From positions 23,705,312-23,769,311 of the forward strand of contig CM063113.1 of the NCBI GenBank assembly GCA_031841125.1: a DNA stretch of 64,000 nt, written 5' to 3'. This DNA comes from Acanthococcus lagerstroemiae. Lineage: Eukaryota > Arthropoda > Insecta > Hemiptera > Eriococcidae. The notes under the pieces are model-generated. The model ran no database searches and had not been told where the DNA came from. It saw nothing but the letters and a program-made list of their open reading frames with translations. Positions within the stretch are counted from its first letter, which is position 1. Each line of letters begins with the position of its first letter. This document shows positions 1 through 11,270 of the stretch, in pieces. A program made the translations under genes and the position numbers.

Positions 1-490
1 TTTGTACTTGAGGAGTTATCTGTCAAAACATCAAAAGGGCGCTTGACATATGGGGATCCCATATGTCAAGCGCCCTTTTGACAGATAACTCCTCACTTGA
101 TAAATCATTGGGAAATTAAGAGTTGCAAATGTTGACACGATTGCGTCTTATCAGTGGTATGAATACAGGTGATCGTGGAGATTATCCATAAGCGTGTAGC
201 GAATTTCAACTATCATTAAGTCGATTAAAAATTCATTTTCAAAGAAAATTTGTTCTAAATTTTAACTGCATCATCACTAAGAAATTGAATTATAATCAGT
301 TCTACTGGTAGAGTAATTTCTACTCGCTTGTTTCCCTCCTGAAGGCAGCAGTGTTTCTATTTGAAAGTACGCATGATCATGTCACCTTTTCATTTCCCAC
401 TAACACCCGTGCACAGATGATTTTGCTGCGCATTCTAGTGCAGGTTTATATCTTAATTTTGGTCCCTGTCAGTTCTGGGTAAGAAAATAT
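1..490 (+). repeat. Dispersed ~400-bp repeat, copy 1
   Basis: First of four related blocks. It matches the reverse complement of 1378-1795 over nearly its whole length, including the stretches around the TTTGTACTTG start, a TCATTAAGTCGATTAAAAAT core and a CTAGTGCAGGTTTATAT segment near 440. It may continue beyond the left edge of the window. An 85-bp palindrome interrupts it near its left end. Superfamily is not recognised; no coding capacity is seen. Confidence 0.75.
10..94. mobile_element. 85-bp near-perfect palindromic MITE, 4-bp target duplication
   Basis: The two arms begin GAGGAGTTATCTGTCAAAA and are reverse complements for about 37 bases. The left arm carries an extra 8 bases (around 29-36) that repeat part of its TCAAAA tract. 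Directly flanking ACTT occurs at 6-9 and 95-98, a 4-bp target duplication. The homologous repeat copy at 1378-1795 lacks the palindrome and reads straight through one ACTT, so this is a demonstrated insertion. The first 23 bases of the arm match the terminal repeats of the 4.6-kb element at 7286-11889, so this is probably a minimal derivative of the same family. Confidence 0.9.
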
Positions 491-520
491 CAAAGAAAAT
501 GAAAAAAAGAAAAAATGGTT

Positions 521-614
521 ATAAAAACATGTTTTAAACAAAAATAAAAAAGTTTTAAAACAATGATTGTTTTGTTCATTGTTTTAAAACATGTTTTAAA
601 ACATGCCAACCCTG
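521..614 (+). repeat. GTTTTAAAAC-rich block ending in GCCAACCCTG
   Basis: The self-complementary motif GTTTTAAAAC and variants recur several times, and the block ends with GCCAACCCTG at 605-614. That end is the reverse complement of the GGTTGGC start of the block at 923. A terminus of the form CAGGGTTGGC is typical of hAT-like elements, so this is probably the end of a small DNA transposon; no target duplication was found. Confidence 0.45.
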
Positions 615-922
615 GTGATCAATGGAGAAAAAATAAATAGGTCGCGCTAGTAGCATAGGGTACGGGTTGGGCCGGCAACACTAATAACATACCTCTCATT
701 TTTTACTTCACCACACTTCAATTAATTTTGCTCCCTGAAATATTAAATCATAAGTTCAAATTTGAAGCATGTTCTTCATTTCTTAATTTTATAATGATTT
801 TTTGAAGAACCAGTATTTCCCATTTACGACAATGTTATTTCCCTCTGTGATCACTCAACCTCAACCTTTCATTAGGAAGTGCACATTAGCGCTCCTACAT
901 TCTGTTCCACATCCCTATTATT

Positions 923-1016
923 CCATGGTTGGCATGTTTTAAAACAAATTGTTTTAAGACTCGTTTTAAACATGTTTTAAAACTTGTTGTTTAGTTTTAA
1001 ATGTGTTTTTTTAAAC
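923..1016 (-). repeat. GTTTTAAAAC-rich block, inverted relative to 521-614
   Basis: Starts CCATGGTTGGCATGTTTTAAAAC, which mirrors the end of the 521-614 block, and contains further TTTTAAAC copies. It faces the first block. The 300 bases between the blocks (615-922) show no gene or repeat that I can name. Confidence 0.4.
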
Positions 1017-1059
1017 TATATATCTATTTTTTTCCTTAGGCACTACAACTTGGAGTTCT

Positions 1060-1377
1060 CAAAGTTGGTAGTCCTGTGTACTGAAAAGGTGATCATGTAT
1101 AATTTTCCATAAGATTACAGCAAAATTTAAACGTCTTTAAATCAATTAGAAATTGATTTAAAAATAAAAATAAAAAACGCGTCCTACATTTTATTATATT
1201 GTTACTAAATGATAAAATTACAGTCAACGCAAGTGGGTGGAATAATTTTGGGCCGTTTTTTGCCTTCCTAAGGATAGCAGTATTTTGATTTAAAATTATC
1301 CATAATCACCCTTTCAGTTTCAGCCACGCAGGTGATTTTGTAGCGCTCTCTAGTGCAGGTTTTATCGCCTATTTTCT
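1060..1377 (+). repeat. Dispersed ~400-bp repeat, copy 2 (diverged)
   Basis: Same order of landmarks as copy 1: a GGTGATCATG stretch, then ACGTCTTTAAATCAATTAGA (matching the core of copy 1), then the CTCTAGTGCAGGTTTTAT stretch near 1345. It meets copy 3 head to head at about 1377, so the two form an inverted pair around a short TTTCTTTGGGATTTT spacer. Confidence 0.6.
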
Positions 1378-1795
1378 TTGGGATTTTCTCACCCAGAACT
1401 TACAGAGACCAAAATTGGGATATAAACCTGCACTAGAGTGCGCTGCAAAATCAACTGTGCGGGTGTTAGCGGGGGAAATGAAAAGGTGACCATGTGTACT
1501 TTCAAATAGAAACACTCTGCTATCTTCAGGAGGGGAACAAACAAGAAGAAATTACTCTACCAGTGGAACTGATTATAATTCAATTTTTTAGTGATGATGC
1601 AGTTATTTTAGAACAAATTTTCTTTGAAAGTAAATTTTTAATCGACTTAATGATAGTTGCGAAGTTTGCTACATGCTTACCAATAAATCTCCCTGATCAC
1701 CCATTCTTACCAGATACTACTGATTAGGTGCAATCGTGCCAACATTTGCAGCTTTAATTTATATCCCAATAATTTGTCAAGTACAAAGAATAATA
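1378..1795 (-). repeat. Dispersed ~400-bp repeat, copy 3 (uninterrupted empty site)
   Basis: Reverse complement of copy 1, with roughly 80-85 percent identity judged by eye. It ends TTTGTCAAGTACAAAG on the plus strand, which corresponds to the left end of copy 1 without the 85-bp palindrome. A 77-codon reading frame at 1494-1727 lies wholly inside this repeat and is considered fortuitous. Confidence 0.75.
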
Positions 1796-1977
1796 TAAGA
1801 AATAACTTTCATAATTTCACACAAAAATTTACAGAATATGATTTGATATCAGTGGATTATCAATACATTTGTTGGCCCAACAACGGGTATTCTTGTTAAC
1901 TGTGTAATGTCAGAGTTAAAGGTTGAATAACAGAACAAAAAGGTGAGACAAAAGGTTAAAAATAGAAAAGAAGAAGA

Positions 1978-2065
1978 AACATGTTTTAAAACACTTGTCC
2001 TAAACATTTTAAAACAGGGAAAAAAACAGTTTTAAAACAAAAAAACATGTTTTTTTCCAACCCTG
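1978..2065 (+). repeat. GTTTTAAAAC-rich block ending in CCAACCCTG
   Basis: Third block of the motif: several TTTTAAAAC copies, a run CATGTTTTTTT, then CCAACCCTG at 2057-2065. Same orientation and same terminus as 521-614. The sequence between copy 3 and this block (1796-1977) shows nothing recognisable. Confidence 0.4.
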
Positions 2066-2439
2066 CTGTGTATAGTCTGTTATTATTGGCAATGTCGCAT
2101 GTCACTTACTTAGCACAAAGTATCATTAGTTATTACTTAATTTTATGTGGTTCATCGTGTACATATATACCTTGATAAAATACCGCATAATTTAATATTT
2201 TTTTTTGTAATTTTGTTTTGTCATTGTATTCGTTTTTTCATTATGTCAGTGATGAAATGGACGCCGTTAAGTGTAAAGAAACCAACCAACCCTGAGTGTA
2301 GAGGAGCCTTGGATTTTGAAAAAAAAAATTATATTCCGGTGCTCACTAGATTATTTTTGAATATTTGAAGCCAACTGAATAGAATTTGGAGAAAATAGGA
2401 TGTGCCTAGATTTAAGTTACATGTATTCTTATAGTGATA

Positions 2440-2515
2440 ACGTGTCCATGATCACCTTTTCAGAAAATTTTGTGGCATGGTTACCAACTTCAGAAACTTT
2501 AAGTTGTAGCGCTTA
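2440..2515 (-). repeat. Dispersed ~400-bp repeat, copy 4 (fragment)
   Basis: The stretch CATGATCACCTTTTCAG followed by ACCAACTT and AAGTTGTAG is the reverse complement of the 1040-1100 part of copy 2. Only this short part is recognisable. The flanking sequence 2066-2439 and 2516-2972 holds no gene that I can support; a 15-bp hairpin (CTTCAACCAT with ATGGTTGAAG) lies at about 2758-2787. Confidence 0.45.
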
Positions 2516-2972
2516 TTGTCATTTTGTCATTTGCAATTGTCCCCAGGAAAAAGCTTCTCAGTATGCTAAACGGAATTTTCCATTAGAACAAAAAGAAAAA
2601 TTGATAACAGATATCATACTTGAATAATTTTAGCTGTATTCCTTGACCGTTAATAGGACCTGATAAGAACAAATCTTGTTTTCATCATTTTGACATGAAA
2701 GAGGACATTATTTTTACCTTTCAATTTATACTGTTATCAAATATTTCATTTTGGCATCTTCAACCATACAAAAAAATGGTTGAAGATGTGCATGCTGCAG
2801 AGCTTTTTTGTGGAGACAATCACATTTTGTTCTGTTGTTTGTAACAACACTGCAAATTCTTCCATCTTCTTCCTAAGTTAGAAAAAAAGCACCTTAAATA
2901 TGGGAATGTCACTTTTTGGCTTTGTTTAGATATTTTGCCCACAAGTTTGATAAGACTGATAACAATAGTATA

Positions 2973-3096
2973 TTACACTGCAAGGATTGAAAGCGAGCTT
3001 TATCACGCCGAGTGCGACTGTTAGCGGAGCGAGCCGAAGGCGAGTGAAGCTAGTCGTGCGGAGGCGTGATAACTCGCTTCAATCCTTGCATTGTAA
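2973..3096. mobile_element. Fold-back MITE, ~124 bp
   Basis: Left end TTACACTGCAAGGATTGAAA and the right end, read as reverse complement TTACAATGCAAGGATTGAAG, pair over about 35 bases, through GCGAG and ATCACGCC. The core is GC-rich compared with its surroundings and contains AGCGAGCCGAAGGCGAG. No clear target duplication. Superfamily unknown. Confidence 0.65.
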
Positions 3097-3098
3097 GA

Positions 3099-3340
3099 TA
3101 TTTTGTATTACAAATGCATCGAACAGCTAATTGTACCTAGATTGTACACATCTGTGAAAGAAAAATATGTGACGTAATCTCTTTTCAGTCCTTTTGCAAG
3201 TCCTAGGACTGAAAAGAGTCTTCTGCGCACGTGCCATAGCGTTTACAAACGCAGCTGCGATCTATCGTGAAAACGTGAACTTTCAATCTGCAAACTGAGA
3301 CTGTTAAACCTTTGTTTCGATGCATGTGTAATACAAAATA
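3099..3340. mobile_element. Small TIR element, 24-bp inverted termini
   Basis: TATTTTGTATTACAAATGCA at 3099 pairs with the end at 3317-3340 with one mismatch in 24. A second hairpin inside (CTCTTTTCAGTCC with GGACTGAAAAGAG near 3180-3220) adds structure. It begins only 3 bases after the fold-back at 2973-3096, so the two may be parts of one element. Confidence 0.6.
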
Positions 3341-4837
3341 ATATTTTTGCCCATTTCTCATCAAATTATCCAAGTTTTTGGCAATCAGTGGTGAAAAGTT
3401 GACTATATTAATAAATTTAATCAGAAATAATGTGAATCCAATACATAATTCAAAATGTTAAGCTACTTACTACTTACTAGAATAGTCAATTTTCAGATTG
3501 TAATAATTCGCGAGAGAATATTTGAAATTATATGGAAGTTGTTTTATAAAAATTTTAAAAATGTAAATACCTTTATTTCCTTCTTACCATTTTTCACATA
3601 ATTCTGGTTATTTTCGAGAAATTTCAACATCAATGGAAAAATTCCTCAACTTCCCATTAGATAATTAGATTACAATGTATTTCATTTGGGTTCCTTCTCC
3701 CAACGTTGATAACAAGCGTTGGTTTTTTAGCGCTACCTTTATATTTAAACGTCTTTGGGTGTTTGTCTCGGATCATGGAAAAAAAAAAAATGGTTTTGCA
3801 AATTTTCGGCCGATCAGTTAGTGAATTGTTTCGTGTATTTTTCTACCGATTATTTTGTAAATTATTTCGTGAAGTTTTTATCGTTTTGTATTTCGCGTAC
3901 TGTGCTTCGATTTAAAATGTCCGATAACGTCCAAGATTTTGAAATTGCTGAAAAGGCTGAAGATCTGCAACAATGGTCATCTAAACAATCAGTCGGAATA
4001 TGAATATTGAGATGGTATGTAACTGAAACTAATAATTATAGTGCTAGGATCTATATGGCATGAAAACTCATGTCGAGTTACAATTAGCGTGTTTTCTTTG
4101 TTGAATGGTGTGTATAAATCGCCGATACAGATGCTTGAAGCTCAAGTACTGAAATTACTGGAACAAAATCTGACATACATAGGTTAGTTTCTTGAAACTA
4201 AAAGTAGGTCTACTCCAGATCTTTCCGAATTTTCTCCGAGTTTCTCACATCGAACACGAAATATATTGAAATCCTATTTGCTACCAATTATGACTGCAAA
4301 GAGATTCATATGTGACAAAAAAAGTTATATGTAGTTGTGCAAAAAGCTACTGCTCCTTGAAGTTCGTTTATTTGAAAACAGTGAAGAATACTGGTATTCT
4401 GCTGGACTCGAGTTCAAAAATTGGGCTTCTAATAATCCAAAACTTCTATCAGACATTAACCTGCAATGTGTATAGAACATGAATTTTCTCCAGTTTCAAG
4501 GATTAACCAATTTATTGTGAAAATCCTCCATAAGCTGTGGATACCGAATATGTTGTGTTTAATTTTCGTTTTACAACGACTGTATCTAAAGGCTAAAACG
4601 GAAAGATTGCGGTATTGCCAAACTAGGTGTTTTAAAATTTTGTGAAGGCAGTTAGGTGGAGATGAAGAATCTCTAAAAGAATTTCTACTCAAGTAAAGTA
4701 AATTTGCTACGACAGTATATACAGTACCCATATTATAGAATACTTTGAGATACTTAGTTTTCTTATCTGCTGATCAACATACCAAGTTCGCATAAAAATA
4801 CATTGCTTTTCTTACGGGTCTAGATCTGACTTAAAGT
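3341..4837. other. Unassigned stretch
   Basis: AT-rich, no recognisable domain or repeat. Short open frames at 3706-3915 and 3755-4003 overlap in two frames and have no family features that I know. The segment from about 4100 to 4830 may be the decayed upstream part of the BEL/Pao relic that follows, but I could not anchor it to a motif. Confidence 0.4.
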
Positions 4838-5445
4838 CCATCTTCTGTGTTGTTGTTCTATTGATGTAAGTACTTGCTTGGGATTCTGCGTTTAACCTGA
4901 TAAATTCCAAATTGAGAGAGCACGGCTTCGTGAAAGCAACTCAATACCGCTACATTAGAACTCTGTGCAGTCTCCCTGTTGACAGAGCTTTAAAAAATTT
5001 GACAGTACCTATCTCTAGAAAATAGACAAGTCAGTGTGATATACATCTTTGGTCTGTCTGATAGCAATTTGTTGCTAGTCGAGTGTCGGAAATCCAACCA
5101 TTAACTAATAATTGCGTTTGGGACTGTGTGAAATAAATCGGAAACCCTGCTGATATCATATCAAAAGCTTCACCAGAAGATAATTTAACATGGTTCAGTG
5201 GAGCTTTTCATCCTGGCTTCATCAGTCGTTAAATTCCTAGTCCGAAGTCGTGAATTATGTTGAAGTAGAGAGAGAAAGGAAACTAAAATTGTGAGCTCTT
5301 ACATTATTTATTAAATGTCTTATGTGCCTGGTTATAAACTCAAGTACAATATCTTAGATATGGCTGATTTACCCGCTGCAAGAGTTCAAATGAGTAGAGT
5401 GTTTAACAATGAAGAACTTGATTATGTCAACCTTCACGAATCATA
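4838..5445 (+). pseudogene. BEL/Pao retrotransposon pol relic
   Basis: Decayed LTR-retrotransposon polyprotein. In the frame starting at 5071 the translation contains VASRVSEIQPLT and, after one stop codon, NPADIISKASPEDNLTW, which is the RNase H-to-integrase linker of BEL/Pao elements (family pattern: ...NRVSEIQ... then NPAD..SRG....L...W). A second frame at about 5318-5445 has the integrase-side pattern MADLPAARVQ...RVFNNEELDYV, corresponding to the family's M.DLP..R+....PF...G+DY. Frame changes, stops and a missing middle show it is dead. The part before 5071 (LPVDRALKNLTVPISRK) is compatible with the family but weaker. No LTRs or catalytic aspartate set were found. Confidence 0.75.
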
Positions 5446-7281
5446 GGGAAGGTAGTGGATCTGAAGTTGGGTTTGAGGCTTGTGCATCCTGAATTTCACA
5501 TGTACAGCTTGTCTGTTGGTTAAGCCAATGAAAAAGCTGCACTGTCGTTCTGACCAAATTAATTTTGACATTTTGTAACCGCTGAACACTCTAAACGAGA
5601 AACAACGAGACCTGGCAGATCGTGCGATGTGCTCAATGTCATCGTTCCTTGTCCGCACCTCTTAGTCTTAAAACAGAAGAACTGTTCCAGCGAACGTTCA
5701 ACTCTCCAAACTGACAACTAACTCTTTCTTTTTTGGTGGGTTGCATAGTGCAGAAAGTATTTTATTCTTATATTTACCAACGCGCATTCTCGAAATAGCT
5801 GAAGTAATTTAGAAATTGTCACCGTTGGAAACACTCCTGACTCGACCAGTTCACAGCAACCCGTGCCATATGTACGACGAACCATACAAGAATGTCTTAA
5901 TAGGTCTCATGTACACGCTCTGTTTGAACATTCGTCATTCTGACAAATGTAATTTCGCCGAGGCCCTTGGAAACTCGTTAAGAACCTTGTAAATGATTTA
6001 AAAATACGTTAAAAGTTTGATTTAAGAAACTGAAATCCTTATAATGAAGTTTGATAAAGACGTTAGTTGGCGACATTTATCGATAATTTACTCGCACGAA
6101 AGCGTAATAAAAGGTATCAGTTTCTGCTTGTTAGTACACACCTCTTCAGGTATTCGCTCAGGGCTACTGCGCTGTTTCAAAGTCAGTAGATTTATATCGA
6201 ACGCGATCCAACGTTTAAAAAGTAACTCAGTTTCTGGTTGACTTATTGTATTGAACTGGGAACCTTGTCAGACCTTGGTGGAATTTCTTGAAAACTAGAT
6301 AAACTTAGTCTATTGGTTTTGTGGTCTCTCAGATGGTGAATTGTTAACATGTTTGTTATCATGTGTCATTTTTCATTCCAAAAAAATCAATCCTATCATG
6401 AAAAGATTAGGTAATACTAATCCAACTTCATAAGCACCACTTCTAAAAGCACATTTGATTGAAACCAACGTTTCAACTGCTGCCATCTATCAATAAGTTG
6501 GTCTACTATTATGAATGTATTCTCTCCGTTATGATCGAATGCAATTTGGAATTGGAAAGATGAAAATAAAAGATTCTCATTCTGGCGTTCGTGCTTTGTG
6601 GTGTAGATATATTTTTTTATCGCATAGACATTGGTACCGTGTCTGAATATTAGCTTCAAAAAGCTTCAACATTTCAGATTTGAACGATTTGGTTTTGTTT
6701 TATCAATGCCAGTGTAGGAAGTTAGCGCAACAACACCAGGGATGCGGAGAATCCCGACGTTTTTGCAGTCTTAGAATAATTTTGAGAAGCCAGAAGTTGG
6801 AAGCTGAAAGTTTTTCAGCGTGCTGTCTGCGAGGTAGCTTGTTTTTTCATTAAATACGGCTGAATTGTTTACAGTTCATAGTTCAGCTTTAGCTCAGTTG
6901 CGTTCTCCAACAACGGCTGCCGTCTGTAAATAAGTTGGTTTACTATTCGGACTCTGCACAACGGTATCATGCCGCAGCGCTAGTGTCGTTAATGTTTATA
7001 TTGTTCGACTACATAGATATAATCAAAAAGTTTTATATTCGTGTACAGTGATAAGTCTGACCGGGATAAAATTGATGCGCGTCCTATGGTTTGATTCAAA
7101 TTTTGCCTTGTTTAGTTTTTCCTTAATTCAAATTTTGTTGTTTTTTTTAAACTAAATATTGCATAAATAATGCTGGTTACAGGAGAGCATATTGAAATCT
7201 AAATTATTTCACCACGCAAACTGAAATTATACGAATAAATCTGACTCGGAACGTTGAAAATAAGATTCTTATCTCGGTTAG
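5446..7281. other. Unassigned stretch
   Basis: No gene, RNA or named repeat recognised. It could contain the rest of the BEL/Pao relic immediately downstream of 5445, but no integrase core motif is legible. An 80-codon minus-strand frame at 6417-6659 has no recognisable features. Confidence 0.4.
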
Positions 7282-8191
7282 AATTGAGGAGTTATCTGTC
7301 AAAAGGGCCCCTGTCAGCAATTATGGTTTTGAGAAAAATAACTTCAAAGTTTTCAAGCTGAAATACTCCTTTCAGACTAATTTAATTGAAAAATATGTTG
7401 TTATAAAAAGTGTTCACCGTGATTTAATTGATAGACATGACTGATTAATTGTTTAGTTGGTTCAGAAACAAACGTGGACGAATTGTGAAAGAAGGAACAT
7501 GACAGGGACCCTTTTTAGAGCAATGGGAAAATTAGCGTGGTGGGACGTGTTGTGGTTTATCAGTAGCTATTTTTCAATGAGAATATTGGTGAATTTTATG
7601 CATTTACTCTTCTACTTGGCTTGTTTCCATACATTTATACAACTTATGAGACAACACAATTCCTAACTCGCTGAATATGATGATTTATTGTCAATTCTCG
7701 TGACTGAAGCTATGTAGTAGCAAAGATGCCTCATTCTGCTTTTATAATGCAACCAAAATGTGTAATTTCTGAGGTGTATTATCGTGGTTGAAATTACTCG
7801 CTGTTCACACTATTGTAATATTGTAATGTACCTATGCTTGGTTTCATTGACTATAAGATAAGTTTGTACACATTTCAGCGTAGAATCGATGTTGATACAA
7901 TGTGTTTGGAATCATTTATTGACGCCAATTTTGCTGAATATCATATGTTGGTACATAGAGCGGGGGTTTTCTATTCTATTCTATCTATCTTTCTTCCTTC
8001 TATATTATAAATGAGTCGATGAAATGCCATCACGCTCGATAGGCTGAACAGATTCTTTTGAAAAATGTCTCAAATGAAAGCTTGGGTTCCCTAGGAGGTT
8101 TTTCAAAAAAAAACATTGCAGAGAAGTGCATTCGGTAAGCTGTAATTAAGTTTTAAAGTCGTTTTGCATCTCTGTCTATGTGTGAGTGTTC

Positions 8192-8631
8192 CGCGCGCTT
8201 ACCCCGTCATTGTAAACGCGTGTTAGAGTGATCAGTGTGACCAGTAGGAAGTATTTTATATAACACATCGTGAATATAGAACGATCAGGGTTTCTTTCAT
8301 TTAAAGGCGTCTCAGTGTACATACTGCGGTTGATCAGGCCATTTTGCGTTTTTTTATTATTGAACTTTTACTTCACAAATCCTTTTGTAGGGCTTCATGT
8401 GTTCAAAATTTCGCGCGCTTACCCCGTCATTGTAAACACGTGTTAGAGTGATCAGTGTGACCAGTAGGAAGTATTTTATATAACACATCGTGAATATAGA
8501 ATGATCAGGGTTTCTTTCATCTAAAAGCATCTCAGTGTACATACTGCAGTTGATCAGGCCATGTTGCGTTTTTTTATTATTGAACTTTTACTTCACAAAT
8601 CCTTTTGTAGGGCTTCATGTGTTCATAACTT
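8192..8631 (+). repeat. Two tandem 220-bp units inside the Helitron
   Basis: CGCGCGCTTACCCCGTCATT occurs at 8192 and again at 8412, and the following 220 bases are almost identical between the two units. A more decayed third partial unit (AGGCCATGTGTCGTTATTTT) follows at about 8632-8700. The short minus-strand frame at 8357-8542 spans the unit junction and is not considered a gene. Confidence 0.85.
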
Positions 8632-9368
8632 AGGCCATGTGTCGTTATTTTATTATCAAATTTTCATTTTACAAATACTTTTTTGCTTCATTTTTCATTT
8701 AAGAGATTAATGTAATATATATAAAGACAAGTCTCGATTTTTCCTCACCAGTGTTCTCAGGTATTACTGAAGGAAATCTTTTTAAAAATGTCTCATCTAG
8801 AAGTAAGTATTCTCTAGCAGGCTTATGGCGTGAACATTTTTTGATAACTGTAACGTAAAACGTACTGACTTTCCGATGCGCAGAATCCCGCCAGTTACAC
8901 AAGTAACTGAAAGGGAACCAAGGGTAACTGACAGGTTTCTGGGTAATCTGAGGGTAACTGGACGCTGTTAAGCATAAGGGAACCAACCAGTTAAATCTGT
9001 TTTTTGAGAACACGTGATTCAAAGTTCACGAGCCATATAGAAATTATGTGACATAGCGTTTACGGATAAGATTTTTTCAACGTGAGTGCACATTTTTGAA
9101 TCGGGAGGGGGGGGGGAATTTTGAAAAATTATGCTTTTTATGCACTAACCAATAACGATACTAAATTCTACTTTTTATGCACTCACCAATAACAATACTA
9201 ATAAATCATTCTGCTTACAAATGTCAGCTGGTTTCCTTGCGCTTAACAGCGTCCAACTGACGTTTGCAAATGGATGGGTGACTTTTCCGCGGGTAACTAG
9301 GGTGACTGATTGCAGTAACTGAATGCGCATACGGTTGGGAGACAGATATACCAAGTTCAAAACTCAGT

Positions 9369-9746
9369 TCATGTTGCGTTTTTTTACTATAGATCTTTCA
9401 TTTTACAAACATTTTTTTGCTTCATTTTTCATTTATTGAGAAGATTAAAGAGATGTAAGTAGATGTTTCATGTTGCGCTTTTTTACTATCGAACTTTTAT
9501 ATTTTACAAATAATACTTTTTTTTATTTCATCTGACTGGGACTGGGCAAATTGTAGAAGCGCTAGCGTCGTATCTTTTAGTGCGTTTGTTATTATACAAT
9601 GATAAGGAGAATATACATATTATAGCGGTATACCTGTGACATAAATGTACAAACTGTTATCAAAGCCGATATCTTTAATGTTTTTGAGAGCCTCTGACTG
9701 GGACTGTGCAAACTGTAGAAGCACTATAGCGTCGAATCTTTTAGTG

Positions 9747-9787
<41 letters not shown>

Positions 9788-10060
9788 ATCAAACTTTTAT
9801 TTTACAAATACTTTTTTGCTTCATTTTTCATTTATTGAAGAGATTAAAGAGATTTAGATTATAAGTAAAGTATACCAGCTAGGCATTTTCAAAGTGCGAA
9901 GTTACAATCGTACTGCATACAATGACAAGAAGAACATATAGCGCGACCTGTGACACAAACATACAAACTGTTACCTATCAAAGTTGTTATCTATAATTAA
10001 TGTTTTTGAAAGCCTCTGACTGGGACTGTGCAAATTATAGAAGCGCCAGCGTCAAATAGG
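9369..10060 (+). repeat. Decayed repeats of an AT-rich module, with a T tract
   Basis: The module 'TTTTTTACTAT..AACTTTTATTTTACAAATA, then TTTTTGCTTCATTTTTCATTTATTGA' appears at about 9369, 9467 and 9780. A second module, CTGACTGGGACTG.GCAAA followed by AGAAGCGC, appears at about 9531, 9693 and 10015. A pure T tract of about 34 bases ends near 9784. Apparent frames here are low-complexity artefacts. Confidence 0.7.
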
Positions 10061-10679
10061 TTATAATGTAAACCATCACCATTCGAACTTTTATCCTCTG
10101 AGGTCTATTCTGAAATATTTTATTTAAAATAATAATAGTAAGGTAAGCTACCTATTCTGAGCCTAGCATCAATTGTGAGTCCGTTTTTTGAAAATGCGTT
10201 TTCTCGCTAGATCGAGGCATTGGACAACCGTGAAACCTCTTCCATTCGAAGGACCAACATGTTTTACACTATCCATGTTGGTTTCAAGTTCATAACTCAA
10301 TGTGTTTGTTGTGATGGGATTTTTTTTCAAAGTTGTTATCAAAACATGCCTTATTTTTCATGTGTGTGAAATATCAATTCTGTGAAAAACGATTGATAAG
10401 TACTTTAAATTAATATTTTCTCAACGTATTATATATGGTTGTGTAGAGGAGAGTCTAGGGAACATTTTTCCGCTTGAGTTTTCGATTTCGGTCCACATAT
10501 ATGTGTGTGCGGAAAAAATAAAGGAATTCAAAAAATGGTGGAAATAGTTTGCAAAAATCGCGAAAAATCAAAGTGAATGATCGGGTAATCGAATGAAAAG
10601 TGTAGTACAAGTGATACTTTAACTTATAAAACCAAATTTCACGTTTTTTCAGTTACTTTTTCTAATCAAACTTTAGCCC

Positions 10680-10945
10680 GACCCACAATTGGTACTACCT
10701 TTTTTCAGACCCATTTTATTGATACTGTGAATTTACTCGACTTTAATGTGTTTTTAAAATACTTAAAGTCAAATAAGACGAGTCAACGTGTTTTTAAAAT
10801 AAATTTGAAATGCTTACTTAAGTAAACTACATAATTTTTCATTTGATTTATTGTACTTACCAATTGTGGGTATATCAAAAAATTTCGTATCAATTGTGGG
10901 TCGTTGCCAATTAATATGGGTCGACCCATAATTGGTATTTTCAAA
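10680..10945. repeat. Cluster of CAATTGTGGGT sites
   Basis: ACCCACAATTGG occurs at about 10680. CAATTGTGGGT occurs at about 10861 and 10891. The related ACCCATAATTGG lies at about 10924, and CCCATAATTGG occurs again near 11105. A CAATTGTGAGTC variant lies at 10171. The sites occur on both strands. Function unknown; they may simply be a decayed internal repeat of the Helitron. Confidence 0.55.
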
Positions 10946-11270
10946 AGTTATTCGGATCGAGAGAATTCCACCTGGAATTTTGAACAACTTAGAAGGCCTC
11001 AGAGTGCTTTTTGAATTTCAATAGTTGTCCATGCACAGATTCTGTAGTCCTCAGTGTCATTTGTGAGGATATTTTATAGTGAATTGTTGGAGAATCAAAA
11101 AATACCCATAATTGGGAGCTGCACTCAATCTTGGGTTTTGAGAACTTTTGGGAAAAAATCCAAAAATGCTTAAAACTCAAAAGTAGCTGTCACAAGTAGT
11201 AATAAGTTCTTTATGATAGGTAATTTCTATTACTGTTGAAGCAGGACGTGACAATGAACAAAAACATCCT

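Noticed and set aside
521..2065. Repeated GTTTTAAAAC words as a CRISPR array
   Set aside because: Spacing is irregular, the word is self-complementary and short, there are no uniform spacers or cas genes, and the window is eukaryotic.
9645..9857. Frame with a polyphenylalanine run
   Set aside because: Created by a tract of about 34 T's within a Helitron repeat.
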